Origin: Sphingomonas sp. Leaf22
GTDB lineage: Bacteria > Pseudomonadota > Alphaproteobacteria > Sphingomonadales > Sphingomonadaceae
Assembly: GCF_001421715.1 (NCBI RefSeq)
Contig: NZ_LMKP01000017.1
Coordinates: forward strand, 1 to 51,264
Reading direction: 5' to 3'
DNA: 51,264 bases
The notes beneath the pieces are model-generated. The model saw only the letters and a program-made list of their open reading frames with translations. It was not told the origin of the DNA and searched no databases. Below are positions 8,462 through 19,128 of the stretch, one piece after another. Position 1 is the stretch's first letter. Each line of letters opens with the position of its first letter. A program made the translations under genes and the position numbers.

Positions 8462-9508
8462 GTGACCGACGCCGCCCTGCCCGAACGCCTCGCCCGCGCG
8501 ATCACGCTGGCCGGGCCGATCAGCCTCGCCCAGTTCATGGGGGCGGCCAACGCGCACTATTACGCCACGCGCGACCCGCTCGGCGCGAAGGGCGATTTCA
8601 CGACCGCGCCCGAAATCAGCCAGATGTTCGGCGAGCTGATCGGCCTGTCGCTGGCCGACGGATGGGATCGCGCCGGGCAGCCGGCGGCGCGCTATGTCGA
8701 ATTCGGTCCGGGTCGCGGCACCCTCGCCGCCGACGCGCTCCGCGCCATGGCAGCGGCGGGCTGTACCCCCGGCGTCCATTTCGTCGAGACCTCGCCGACG
8801 CTGCGGGCCGAACAGGCCAAGCGCGTGCCGCAGGCCGAATGGGCGATGGACGGTGTCGGCCTGCCCGACGACGGCGCGCTGCTGGTCGTCGCCAACGAAT
8901 TTTTCGACGCGCTGCCGATCCGGCAACTGGTAAAGACGGCGGAGGGCTGGCGCGAACGGCTGGTCGCGTGTCAGGATACGCTGTTCCTGCCGATCGTCGG
9001 CACGCGCGGTTTCGACCCGATCATCCCCCCGCATCTGCGGGGGGCGCCGCTCGGCTCGGTCCTCGAAACCGCCCCGGCCGCCGTCGCCATCCTGCGCCAG
9101 CTGGCCAAGCGGATCGTCGCGCAGGGCGGCTGCGCGCTCCTCATCGACTATGGCTATAGCGGCCCGGCGATCGGCGACACGCTGCAGGCGGTGCGCGGGC
9201 ACGGCTTCGTCAATCCCTATGAGAATCCGGGCGAGCAGGACCTGACCGCGCATGTCGACTTCGCGACGCTCGCCGAAGCCGCGCGGGCCGAGGACGCTAT
9301 GACTTATGGCCCGATCGAACAGGGCGCGCTGCTGAAGGCGCTTGGCATCGATGCGCGGGTACAGGCATTATCGGCGCGGTCGCCCGACCGCGCCGACGGG
9401 TTGCGCGCCGATCGCGACCGACTGGTGGAGGACGAACAGATGGGCAGCCTGTTCAAGGCGATCGCGATCACCAGCCCCGGCTGGCCGGTTCCGGCGGGGT
9501 TCGCATGA
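8462..9508 (+). CDS. SAM-dependent methyltransferase, MidA/NDUFAF7 family (COG1565)
   Basis: 348 residues. The N terminus ITLAGPISLAQFMGAANAHY and GDFTTAPEISQMFGELIG, the SAM motif VEFGPGRGTLAADALRA, and VVANEFFDALP are hallmarks of this family. The eukaryotic relative NDUFAF7 methylates an arginine of a complex I subunit; a similar role in bacteria is inference only. The GTG at 8462 is the start because of the strong upstream GGGGAGGA. Its last bases overlap the next gene (ATGA), showing translational coupling with the GNAT gene. Confidence 0.9.
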   Translation: MTDAALPERLARAITLAGPISLAQFMGAANAHYYATRDPLGAKGDFTTAPEISQMFGELIGLSLADGWDRAGQPAARYVEFGPGRGTLAADALRAMAAAGCTPGVHFVETSPTLRAEQAKRVPQAEWAMDGVGLPDDGALLVVANEFFDALPIRQLVKTAEGWRERLVACQDTLFLPIVGTRGFDPIIPPHLRGAPLGSVLETAPAAVAILRQLAKRIVAQGGCALLIDYGYSGPAIGDTLQAVRGHGFVNPYENPGEQDLTAHVDFATLAEAARAEDAMTYGPIEQGALLKALGIDARVQALSARSPDRADGLRADRDRLVEDEQMGSLFKAIAITSPGWPVPAGFA

Positions 9509-10014
9509 CCCCGGTACTGCGCGCGGCGACGACCGCCGATGCCGCGCTGCTGGCGAGGATCGGGGCGGAAACCTTTACCGAGACGTTCGGCACGCTCTAC
9601 GACCCGGCCGATCTTGCCGCCTTCCTGACCAATCACACGCCCGACAAGTGGACCGGGGAACTGACCGATCCGCGATTTCATGTCGTGCTGGCGATGGCTG
9701 GCGACGACGCGGCCGGCTACGCCAAGCTCGGCCCGCCGTCGCTGCCGTTCGAACCGCGCGGACGGCCGATCGAGTTGCGCCAATTCTATGTGCGAACCGC
9801 ATGGCAGGGCAGCGGGCTCGCCGCGCGGATGATGGCGCATATGCTGGCGACGGCGCGCGCGACCGGTGCCGACGAACTCTATCTGTCGGTTTTCGTCGAC
9901 AATCATCGCGCCCGGCGGTTTTACGAACGCTATGGCTTCGAACGGGTCGGCAGCTACGACTTCATGGTCGGTAATCATCGCGATGTGGACGACGTGATGC
10001 GGGTGGCGCTGTGA
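9505..10014 (+). CDS. GNAT family N-acetyltransferase
   Basis: 169 residues with a standard GNAT fold: acetyl-CoA loop in the FYVRTAWQGSGLAARMM segment (about residues 93-109), then LYLSVFVDNHRARRFYERYG, the usual last motif of protein or small-molecule acetyltransferases. The ATG overlaps the stop of the methyltransferase (ATGA) and its own stop overlaps the GTG start of pgeF (GTGA), so the three are translated as a coupled set. The substrate is not predictable. Confidence 0.88.
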   Translation: MTPVLRAATTADAALLARIGAETFTETFGTLYDPADLAAFLTNHTPDKWTGELTDPRFHVVLAMAGDDAAGYAKLGPPSLPFEPRGRPIELRQFYVRTAWQGSGLAARMMAHMLATARATGADELYLSVFVDNHRARRFYERYGFERVGSYDFMVGNHRDVDDVMRVAL

Positions 10015-10796
10015 CGGGCAACGGCGCGAGCGAGGTCGACGTGGTCCGCGCCGCCGCGCTGGACGGCGTGGCGCACGGTTTTCTCGGGCGGCGCGGCGGC
10101 GTGTCGACCGGGGTCGTCGCAGGGCTGAACGTCGGCCTCGGATCGGCCGACGATCCGGCGGCGGTGGCGGAAAATCGCGCGCGGGCCGTGGCGGCGGTGC
10201 TGCCCGGCGCGGCGCTGTGCGGGCTGTATCAGACGCACTCGGCCTCGGTCGTGCGGGTGCTGACCGCCTTTCCCGATGCCGACCGGCCGCAGGGCGACGC
10301 GATGGTCACCGAACGGCCCGACATCCTGCTCGGCATCGTCACCGCCGATTGCGCGCCGGTGCTGCTCGCCGATCCGGAGGCCGGCGTGGTCGGAGCGGCG
10401 CATGCCGGGTGGAAGGGCGCGCTGGCGGGCATTACCGATGCGACGATCGCGCAGATGGAAAAGCTCGGCGCACGCAGCGGCCGGATCGCCGCCGCGATCG
10501 GCCCGTGCATCGCGCGGGCAAGCTATGAGGTCGATATGGGCTTCGTCGAACGCTTCTGTTTGACCGATCCGGCCAATGAGCGGTTCTTCGCCGAAAACCG
10601 GCCCGGCCATGCCCGGTTCGATCTTGAAGCCTATGTGGTGCACCGGCTGGCGACAGCGGGCGTGCGGCGGATCGAGGCGCTGGGGCTCGACACCTATGCG
10701 CAGGCGGATCGCTTCTTCAGCTTCCGCCGCGCGACGCACCGCGGCGAGGCGGATTATGGGCGGCAATTGTCGGTGATCGGGATCGCCCAACCGTAA
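10011..10796 (+). CDS. pgeF: Peptidoglycan editing factor / polyphenol oxidase family protein (YfiH, DUF152)
   Basis: 261 residues. The YfiH/LACC1 family signature is complete: GFLGRRGGVSTG, LYQTHSASVV, the metal site TADCAPVLLAD and GAAHAGWKGALAG, and GPCIARASYEVD. In E. coli PgeF acts in the cytoplasm to prevent or remove wrongly linked L-Ser muropeptides; family members also show phenol or purine nucleoside activity. GTG start by overlap with the previous stop. The transcript probably ends in or near the family D repeat that begins five bases after the stop. Confidence 0.9.
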   Translation: MTGNGASEVDVVRAAALDGVAHGFLGRRGGVSTGVVAGLNVGLGSADDPAAVAENRARAVAAVLPGAALCGLYQTHSASVVRVLTAFPDADRPQGDAMVTERPDILLGIVTADCAPVLLADPEAGVVGAAHAGWKGALAGITDATIAQMEKLGARSGRIAAAIGPCIARASYEVDMGFVERFCLTDPANERFFAENRPGHARFDLEAYVVHRLATAGVRRIEALGLDTYAQADRFFSFRRATHRGEADYGRQLSVIGIAQP

Positions 10797-10801
10797 CGCT
10801 A

Positions 10802-10897
10802 GTCATCCCGGCGCAGGCCGGGATCCATTGTGTCGGGTGCGCCCGTTTCTGCCGCGACGTCACTCCGTCCATGGATTCCGGCCTTCGCCGGAATGAC
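10802..10897. repeat. Family D inverted repeat, copy 1
   Basis: GTCATCCCGGCGCAGGCCGG at the left end and CCGGCCTTCGCCGGAATGAC at the right, inverted, about 50 bases apart. It lies directly after pgeF. A second copy is at 48718-48797. No T-tract follows. Confidence 0.8.
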
Positions 10898-10973
10898 GGG
10901 CAGGCACGGCCACCCGATTTGGTTTCTCCCGTAACTATCGCTACGCTCTCCTGAAAAAGCAGGAGAGACTCAG

Positions 10974-12293
10974 ATGCCCGACGAAACCGAAGCCGACCTG
11001 ACCGGCGTTCCGCCGCGCCGTCGCCCCAAGCCCTCGGTCGACACCGTTGGCGGTCGCCGGCTGAAACCCGCGACGCTGATGATGGGCCATGGCTATGACC
11101 CGGTCCTCTCCGAAGGGTCGCTGAAACCCCCGATCTTCGCGACCTCGACCTATGTCTTTCCCAACGCCGCGGCGGGCAAGCGCCATTTCGAGGGCGTGAC
11201 CGGCAAGCGGCCGGGCGGTGCGGAGGGGCTGGTCTATTCGCGCTTCAACGGCCCCAATCAGGAAATCCTCGAAGACCGGCTGGGCGTCTGGGAAGCGGCA
11301 GAGGATGCGCTGGTCTTCTCCAGCGGCATGTCGGCGATCGCGACGCTGTTTCTGGCGATGGTCCAGCCCGGCGACACGGTCATCCATTCGGGACCGCTCT
11401 ATGCGGCGACCGAAACGCTGATCGGCCGCGTGCTCGGCCGCTTCGGGGTGAAGTATCTCGATTTTCCGGCCGGCGCGACCCGCGAGGAGATCGAGGCAGT
11501 GCTGCGGCAGGCGGAAGGTCCGGTCCCGCTGATCTATCTCGAAAGTCCCGCCAACCCGACCAACGCGCTGGTCGATATCGAAGCGGTCGCGGCCGCCCGC
11601 GACGCGGTGTTCGGCGACGGGGCGGAAAAGCCGCCGATCGCGATCGACAACACGTTTCTGGGGCCGCTTTGGCAGCAACCGCTGCAACACGGTGCCGATC
11701 TGGTCGTCTATTCGCTGACCAAATATGCCGGCGGACACAGTGACCTGGTGGCTGGCGGCGTGCTGGGTTCGAAGGCTCACATCAACACGATACGGTCGAT
11801 GCGCAACACCATCGGCACGATTTGCGACCCGAACACCGCGTGGATGCTGCTGCGCAGTCTCGAAACGCTCGAACTCCGCATGAGCCGGGCGGGCGAGAAT
11901 GCCGAAAGGGTCTGCGCGTTCCTGCGCGATCATCCGAAGGTCGAGCGGGTCGGCTATCTGGGGTTCCTGAAGGATGCCGAAGGCATGGCGCGGCAGGCCG
12001 ACATCTATGCCCGCCACTGCACCGGCGGCGGGTCGACCTTCTCGCTGTATCTGAAGGGCGGCGAGCGCGAGGCGTTCGCGTTCCTCGACGCGCTGGTCAT
12101 CGCCAAGCTGGCCGTCAGTCTCGGCGGGACCGAGACACTCGCCAGCCATCCGGCGGGAATGACGCATCTGTCGGTGCCCGATGCGCGCAAGACGGCGCTG
12201 GGGATCACCGACAATCTGGTGCGGATCTCGATTGGGGTCGAGGATGCCGACGACCTAATCGCCGATTTCGAACAGGCGCTCGAAGCAATCTAG
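10974..12293 (+). CDS. Cystathionine gamma-synthase family PLP enzyme (possible methionine gamma-lyase)
   Basis: 439 residues of the Cys/Met metabolism PLP family. Visible features are YSRFNGPNQEILEDRLG, FSSGMSAIATLF (phosphate-binding SGM), YLESPANPTN, IDNTFLGPLWQQPLQHGAD and the PLP lysine in YSLTKYAGGHSDLVAGG. The C-terminal SLGGTETLASHPAGMTH is also typical. It has an N-terminal extension of about 30 residues. AGGAGAG lies before the ATG. The family includes synthases and lyases that cannot be separated by eye; no met genes are adjacent, so the exact reaction is open. A family A repeat begins three bases after the stop. Confidence 0.87.
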   Translation: MPDETEADLTGVPPRRRPKPSVDTVGGRRLKPATLMMGHGYDPVLSEGSLKPPIFATSTYVFPNAAAGKRHFEGVTGKRPGGAEGLVYSRFNGPNQEILEDRLGVWEAAEDALVFSSGMSAIATLFLAMVQPGDTVIHSGPLYAATETLIGRVLGRFGVKYLDFPAGATREEIEAVLRQAEGPVPLIYLESPANPTNALVDIEAVAAARDAVFGDGAEKPPIAIDNTFLGPLWQQPLQHGADLVVYSLTKYAGGHSDLVAGGVLGSKAHINTIRSMRNTIGTICDPNTAWMLLRSLETLELRMSRAGENAERVCAFLRDHPKVERVGYLGFLKDAEGMARQADIYARHCTGGGSTFSLYLKGGEREAFAFLDALVIAKLAVSLGGTETLASHPAGMTHLSVPDARKTALGITDNLVRISIGVEDADDLIADFEQALEAI

Positions 12294-13799
<1,506 letters not shown>

Positions 13800-13820
13800 G
13801 CATAAAAGAGGGAGAGGATC

Positions 13821-14021
13821 ATGACCGAAAAAACCGCACTGAACGAGGTTGCCGCCGCGGCCAAGGAAGCCAAGCGCCTCGCCGACGCCGCGGCCGATAC
13901 CCGGCAGCCGTCCAAGGGACAGGCATGGCCGCTGGTGCCGATCGGCGTCGGTATCGGCATCGGATCGGCCGCGCTTGCCGCTGCGCTGCTCTACGCCAAT
14001 GCCGGCCGTAAAAAGGGCTGA
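13821..14021 (+). CDS. Small membrane protein, unknown function
   Basis: 66 residues: an acidic and alanine/lysine-rich helix (residues 1-30, EVAAAAKEAKRLADAAAD) followed by one membrane segment rich in Gly and Ala (VGIGIGSAALAAALLYANAG) and a basic tail (RKKG). GAGAGG is about seven bases before the ATG. It begins 21 bases after the tgt stop and may be co-transcribed. The topology suggests an inner-membrane anchor with a cytoplasmic helix. I do not recognise a family name. Confidence 0.7.
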   Translation: MTEKTALNEVAAAAKEAKRLADAAADTRQPSKGQAWPLVPIGVGIGIGSAALAAALLYANAGRKKG

Positions 14022-14139
14022 TCGGCCGGCGGGAGCGTCACGGGGGCTGATCCGGCGTGACGCCCGTAGCCGATGATACATTGACACCCGCCGCCCGCGC
14101 GGCCCACATCTCCGGCATTCTTCCTGCCGGAGTTTCCCA

Positions 14140-16980
14140 ATGCGTCTCGGCCTTGCGTTGCTGATTTCGACCGCCCTGTTTGCCCCCGCCTATGCGCAGC
14201 CGCGTGCCGTGCCCGCGGCGGCGCAGGCGACGGTCCCGCCGATCGCCTATACCGAACGCACCCTGCCCAACGGCCTGCGTGTCTATGCCATTCGCGACAC
14301 GTCGAGCGCGAACGTGTCGGTGCAGGTGTGGTACGATGTCGGGTCAAAGGACGATCCCGCCGGGCGGTCCGGCTTTGCGCACATGTTCGAACATTTAATG
14401 TTCAAGGCGACGCGCAATCTGGTGCCCGAACAGCTCGACCGGCTGACCGAGGATGTCGGAGGGTACAACAACGCGTCGACTGCCGACGACTACACCAATT
14501 ATTTCGAGGTGGTGCCGGCCAACCATCTGCAACGGCTGTTGTTCGCCGAGGCCGACCGGATGGCGACGCTGGTCGTCGATCCCAAGACCTTCGCGTCGGA
14601 ACGCGAGGTCGTGAAGGAGGAATTGCGCAGCCGCATCCTCGCGCAGCCCTATGGCAAGCTGTTCGGCCTGTATGCGCCGATGGTGTCGTATAGCCGCCAT
14701 CCCTATGCCCGGCCCGGCATCGGATCGATCGCCGATCTGGACGCGGCGACGATCGACGATATCCGCGCCTTCCACGCGACCTATTACCGGCCCGACAATG
14801 CCGTGCTGGTGGTCGCCGGCAATTTCGATCCCGCGCAACTGAACCGCTGGGTCGACCAGTATTTCGGTCCGATCGCCAAGCCCGGCCGCCCGATCCCCCG
14901 CGTGACGATCGACGAACCCGTTCGCCAGCAATCGGTGACGAAGACGGTGTACGAGGCGAACACGCCATTGCCCGCCGTCCTGATCAGCTATCCCCTGCCG
15001 CCCGCCAATCATCCCGATCAGGCGGCGCTCAAGGTGCTCGACGCGATCCTGTCGGGCGGCGACAATTCGCGGCTGCACCAGTCGCTGGTCTATCGCGACC
15101 AGATCGCGCAGGATGTCGGCGTCCAGCTCGACGCCAAACAGGGGCCGGGCACGCTGTCGCTTTACGCGATCCTTGCCGGCGGCAAATCGGTGTCGGATGG
15201 CGAGGCGGCGCTCAAGCGCGAGGTCGCCAGCCTGATCGCGACCCCGCCGACGGCGGCCGAACTGGCCGAGGCGAAGAACGAGATCACCACCGCCGAACTG
15301 CTGTCGCGCGAAACGGCGGAGGGCAAGGCGTCGGCGTTGGCGCAGGGCGTCATCGTCGAGCGCGATCCGCAGGCAGCGGACAAGGGCCTGGCCGCGATCG
15401 GCCGCGTCACCGCCGCCGATGTGCAGCGCGTCGCCAGGACCTGGCTGGCCGCCAACCGCGCGGCGACCGTCCGCTATCTGCCCGACACCGCCAAACCGGC
15501 GAACGCGACCAGCGACCCGATCGCCATCGCCAGCAGCGTCGTCACCACGCCGCTGGCGGTGCCGCCCGGCATCGCGGTGTACACCCCCGCCCCCGAAGGC
15601 CAGCGCATCCTGCCCCCCGCCCCGGCCGCACCGGTGCAGGTCGCGATCCCCGTGCCGATCGAACGGCGCCTGCCCAACGGCATGCGGATCGTGCTGGTCG
15701 AAAAGCGCGGGGTACCGATCATCACCGCCGCGCTGGTCGGGGGCGGTGGCGCGGTGGCCGATCCGCAGGACCGCGCGGGCGTCGGCGAACTGACCGCGGG
15801 ATTGCTGACCCAAGGCACCAAGACGCGCTCGGCGACCGAGATCGCCCGCGCGGTCGAATCGCTGGGCGGCAGCATCGGCAGCGGCGCGGGCTGGGATTCG
15901 CAGAGCGTGACGCTGACCGTCGGATCGGCACAGGCCGCGCCCGCGCTCGCCATCCTTGCCGATGTCGCGCGCAACCCGGCCTTTGCTCAGGACGAGATCG
16001 AGCGGCTGCGGACACGGACCATCGACGGCGTGTCGGTGGCGCTGACCGATCCGGGGCAGCTGGCGGGCCTAGTCGCCGATCGCGTCGTGTTCGGCGCATC
16101 GCCCTATGGCCATCCGGCAACGGGCACGCCGACATCGCTGAAGGCGATCACGCGCGACGATGTCGTCACCGCCTATCGTCGGGCGTGGCAGCCGGCGGAG
16201 GCGACGCTGGTGCTGGTCGGCGATCTGACGGCGGACGCCGGGATGGCGCTGGCCACGCGATTGTTCGGCGACTGGACGGCGCAACCCGGCTCTGCCGCCG
16301 CGCCCGCGCCGGTATATGCCGCGCCGCAACCCCGCGTGATCGTGGTCGACATGCCCGGTGCCGGACAGGCGGGTGTGGTCGTCGCCCGTCCCGGCATCGC
16401 GCGGGACGACAAGAATTATTTCCCCGCCGCCGTTGCCAATGCGACGCTCGGCGTCGGTTTCTCCTCGCGGCTCAACCAGGAAATCCGCATCAAGCGCGGT
16501 CTCGCCTATGGTGCGCGATCCGAGCTCGACGCCCGGCGCCGGGGCGGTGCCATCGGCGCGTCGACCCAGACCAAGAACCCGTCGGCACCCGAGGTGGTCA
16601 AGATCATCACCGACGAGTTGCGCCGACTGGGCAGCGAACCGGCACTCGAGGCCGAACTGGCGACGCGCAAGGCGGTGCTGACCGGCAATTTCGGGCGGAC
16701 GATCGAACGGACCAGCGGTATTGCCGGCACCTTCGCCACCTATGTCGCCGATGGCGTGCCGCTGGCGCGCATCGCGACCTTCCTCCCCTCGGTCGAGGCG
16801 GTCGGGCCGGCGGCGGTCCAGTCGGTGGCGGCGCGGGTGATGGACCCGAAGGCGGCAAGCATCGTCGTGGTCGGCGACGCCAAGCAGTTCCTCGAACCGC
16901 TGCGGGCGGCCTATCCGCAGCTGGTGGTGATCCCCGCCGCGTCGGTCGATCTCGGAAGCGCGAATCTGGGCGCCAAATAA
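14140..16980 (+). CDS. M16 family zinc metallopeptidase, two-domain, exported
   Basis: 946 residues with a signal peptide ending near AYAQP. Two M16 modules lie in tandem. The first has the inverted zinc motif HMFEH in GFAHMFEHLMFKAT and the downstream ligand Glu in REVVKEELRSR, so it is active. The second (from about residue 505, ERRLPNGMRIVLVEKRGVPI) has lost HxxEH and would be the structural half, as in pitrilysin-type clamshell peptidases. A late RIKRGLAYGARSEL matches the conserved M16 C-terminal segment. The likely role is degrading short peptides in the periplasm. A family A repeat starts immediately after the TAA. Confidence 0.92.
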   Translation: MRLGLALLISTALFAPAYAQPRAVPAAAQATVPPIAYTERTLPNGLRVYAIRDTSSANVSVQVWYDVGSKDDPAGRSGFAHMFEHLMFKATRNLVPEQLDRLTEDVGGYNNASTADDYTNYFEVVPANHLQRLLFAEADRMATLVVDPKTFASEREVVKEELRSRILAQPYGKLFGLYAPMVSYSRHPYARPGIGSIADLDAATIDDIRAFHATYYRPDNAVLVVAGNFDPAQLNRWVDQYFGPIAKPGRPIPRVTIDEPVRQQSVTKTVYEANTPLPAVLISYPLPPANHPDQAALKVLDAILSGGDNSRLHQSLVYRDQIAQDVGVQLDAKQGPGTLSLYAILAGGKSVSDGEAALKREVASLIATPPTAAELAEAKNEITTAELLSRETAEGKASALAQGVIVERDPQAADKGLAAIGRVTAADVQRVARTWLAANRAATVRYLPDTAKPANATSDPIAIASSVVTTPLAVPPGIAVYTPAPEGQRILPPAPAAPVQVAIPVPIERRLPNGMRIVLVEKRGVPIITAALVGGGGAVADPQDRAGVGELTAGLLTQGTKTRSATEIARAVESLGGSIGSGAGWDSQSVTLTVGSAQAAPALAILADVARNPAFAQDEIERLRTRTIDGVSVALTDPGQLAGLVADRVVFGASPYGHPATGTPTSLKAITRDDVVTAYRRAWQPAEATLVLVGDLTADAGMALATRLFGDWTAQPGSAAAPAPVYAAPQPRVIVVDMPGAGQAGVVVARPGIARDDKNYFPAAVANATLGVGFSSRLNQEIRIKRGLAYGARSELDARRRGGAIGASTQTKNPSAPEVVKIITDELRRLGSEPALEAELATRKAVLTGNFGRTIERTSGIAGTFATYVADGVPLARIATFLPSVEAVGPAAVQSVAARVMDPKAASIVVVGDAKQFLEPLRAAYPQLVVIPAASVDLGSANLGAK

Positions 16981-17109
16981 TCCTCCCCGCTCCGCGGGGA
17001 GGGGGACCAGCCACAGGCTGGTGGAGGGGGATGTCCGCGAGCGGTGCGCTTGTGGCGATCCCCCTCCACCACCGCTTCGCGGCGGTCACCCCCCCATGCC
17101 GGGGAGGAT
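16981..17109. repeat. Family A palindromic repeat, copy 4
   Basis: Begins at the base after the peptidase stop codon (TCCTCCCCGCTCCGCGGGGA) and ends in GCCGGGGAGGATT. Inner arms GGTGGAGGGGG and CCCCCTCCACC. The next gene begins 44 bases after its end. Confidence 0.87.
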
Positions 17110-17152
17110 TTCTTCACGAGACGGGCAGATATTTCGGTTACAGGCCAGCACG

Positions 17153-18082
17153 ATGGCGACGTTTTCGACCCTTGTCCGGAACCGGTGGATAGCGATCGGC
17201 ATCGCCCTGATCTTCGCCGGGACCGTGCTCGCGACCTTCCACCCCCGTGAACCGCAACCGGCACCCCCGCCCGCCCGATCGGGCTACGAAGCCGACGACC
17301 ATTTTCCAGGCGCGGCCCTGCTGTTGCTCGACGCCCCGGTCGGCCGCGGCGAGACCGGCACGACCGCCCTGCCCCCGCTACCCGTCCCGAACGACACCAC
17401 CGACACCTCGATCCGCGCCGCCCGACCCTTTGCTCTACGCGGCAGCCAGATCGACCGTGCCCGCGCGCTGCAGTGTTTGACGAGCGCGATCTATTACGAG
17501 GCCGGCAACGAACCCGATGCGGGGCAGCGTGCGGTGGCGCAGGTCGTCCTGAACCGCGTGCGGCACCCCGCCTCTCCGGCGACGGTGTGCGGCGTGGTGT
17601 TTCAGGGTTCGGATCACCCGCGTTGCCAATTCAGCTTCGCATGCGACGGCGCGATGGCGCGGACGCCGGCTCCGGCAGTCTGGCTGCGCGCCCGGCGGGT
17701 TGCGGCGCGGGCGCTGGCGGGCGAGGTGTTCGCGCCGGTCGGGCTGGCGACGCATTACCATACCTATGCCGTCACCCCGTCGTGGAACCGGACACTGGTG
17801 ATGACCGGCGTGTTCGGCGCGCATTTTTTTCATCGGTGGAAGGGCGGATGGGGCACGCCCGCCGCCTTTCGCGACCGCTATGTCGGTGGCGAGCCGCTGC
17901 CGGGGCCGCCTCAGGCCGTGCCGCTGCCCGCGACGACGGTACCGATGGCGACGGTACCGCCTCCGATCGCGGCGCTGCCGCTGCCCGTGCCGGTTTCAAC
18001 GGCGACACCTGCGCCGGTCACGCTACCGGCGGATTCGCAGATCCTCGACCGGTGGAAGGATTCGGGTCGGCCGCTGCGCTGA
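17153..18082 (+). CDS. Cell wall hydrolase, SleB/Hydrolase_2 type
   Basis: 309 residues. A membrane segment at residues 10-27 (IAIGIALIFAGTVLATF) anchors it or acts as an uncleaved signal. The hydrolase domain spans about 100-240 and contains LTSAIYYEAGNEPDAGQRAV, whose Glu in YYEAG is the expected catalytic residue, then VVLNRVRHP, CQFSFACDG and THYHTYAVTPSW. These are typical of SleB-like enzymes that cut peptidoglycan. A proline- and valine-rich linker follows to the C terminus. It starts after a family A repeat and is followed 56 bases later by gshB. Confidence 0.9.
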   Translation: MATFSTLVRNRWIAIGIALIFAGTVLATFHPREPQPAPPPARSGYEADDHFPGAALLLLDAPVGRGETGTTALPPLPVPNDTTDTSIRAARPFALRGSQIDRARALQCLTSAIYYEAGNEPDAGQRAVAQVVLNRVRHPASPATVCGVVFQGSDHPRCQFSFACDGAMARTPAPAVWLRARRVAARALAGEVFAPVGLATHYHTYAVTPSWNRTLVMTGVFGAHFFHRWKGGWGTPAAFRDRYVGGEPLPGPPQAVPLPATTVPMATVPPPIAALPLPVPVSTATPAPVTLPADSQILDRWKDSGRPLR

Positions 18083-18138
18083 CGTGACATTCGCGTGTCC
18101 CGCGCCTACCTGCACCGCGAACCATCGGAGAGTTTCCC

Positions 18139-19092
18139 ATGTCGCTGACCGTCGCCGTCCAGATGGACCCCATATCGGGCATCAACATCGCAGGCGATTC
18201 GACCTTCGCGCTGATGCTGTCGGCGCAGGCGCGCGGGCATCGGCTGTTCCATTATGCCGCCGAAGACCTGAACCAGTCGGGCGATCGGATATGGGCGCGG
18301 GCACAGCCGGTGACGGTGCAGCGGGTGGTCGGCGATCACTTCACGCTCGGCGATCCGGTCTTACTCGACCTCGGCGAACAGGCCGATGTCGTGCTGATGC
18401 GGCAGGACCCGCCGTTCGACCTCGGCTATATCACTGCGACGCACCTGCTGGAGCGGATCAGCGACCGGACGTTGGTCGTCAACGATCCGGCATCAGTCCG
18501 CAATGCGCCGGAAAAGCTGTTCGTGCTCGACTATCAGCGGTTCATGCCGCCGACGCTGATCACCCGGTCGGTCGACGAAGCGCGCGCGTTCCTTGCCGAA
18601 CATGGGTCGGTCGTGGTGAAGCCGCTGCACGGCAATGGCGGCAAGGCGATCTTCAAAATCGACAGCAATGCGCAGAACCTGTCGTCGCTGATCGAGGTGT
18701 TCAACACCGCCTACCGCGAACCGCACATGGTGCAGGCGTTCCTGCCAGCGGTGGCGCAGGGCGACAAGCGGATCGTGCTGGTCGATGGCGAGGTCGCGGG
18801 CGCGGTCAACCGCCTGCCGGGCGCGGGTGAGATCCGGTCGAACCTCGCGGTCGGCGGCACCGCTGCCAAGACCGAACTGACGCAGCGCGAGCGCGAGATC
18901 TGTGCGGCTCTCGGGCCGGAGCTCAAGCGGCGCGGGCTGATCTTCGTCGGGATCGACGTGATCGGCGGCGAATGGCTGACCGAAATCAACGTCACCTCCC
19001 CCACCGGCATCGTCGCGATCGAGAAATTCGACGGCACCGACGTTGCGGGCATGATCTGGGACGCGATCGAGGCACGGGTGGCGGCGCGGTAA
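18139..19092 (+). CDS. gshB: Glutathione synthetase
   Basis: Joins gamma-glutamylcysteine and glycine using ATP, in the cytoplasm. 317 residues, a normal length. N-terminal domain VAVQMDPISGINIAGDSTFA and LMRQDPPFDLGYITATHLLE; ATP-grasp parts VVVKPLHGNGGKAIFKI, LVDGEVAGAVNRLPGAGEIRSN and DVIGGEWLTEINVTSPTG with the metal-binding Glu and Asn. GGAGAG lies before the ATG. Glutathione is the main thiol of this group of bacteria. Confidence 0.96.
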   Translation: MSLTVAVQMDPISGINIAGDSTFALMLSAQARGHRLFHYAAEDLNQSGDRIWARAQPVTVQRVVGDHFTLGDPVLLDLGEQADVVLMRQDPPFDLGYITATHLLERISDRTLVVNDPASVRNAPEKLFVLDYQRFMPPTLITRSVDEARAFLAEHGSVVVKPLHGNGGKAIFKIDSNAQNLSSLIEVFNTAYREPHMVQAFLPAVAQGDKRIVLVDGEVAGAVNRLPGAGEIRSNLAVGGTAAKTELTQREREICAALGPELKRRGLIFVGIDVIGGEWLTEINVTSPTGIVAIEKFDGTDVAGMIWDAIEARVAAR

Positions 19093-19128
19093 CGGCACGA
19101 AAGCCGCGTCCGCACGTTCCCAGACCCC

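Noticed and set aside
14035..14063. GCGTCACG/CGTGACGC inverted repeat as a terminator after the small membrane gene
   Set aside because: The loop is 13 bases and no T-tract follows, so intrinsic termination is not supported.
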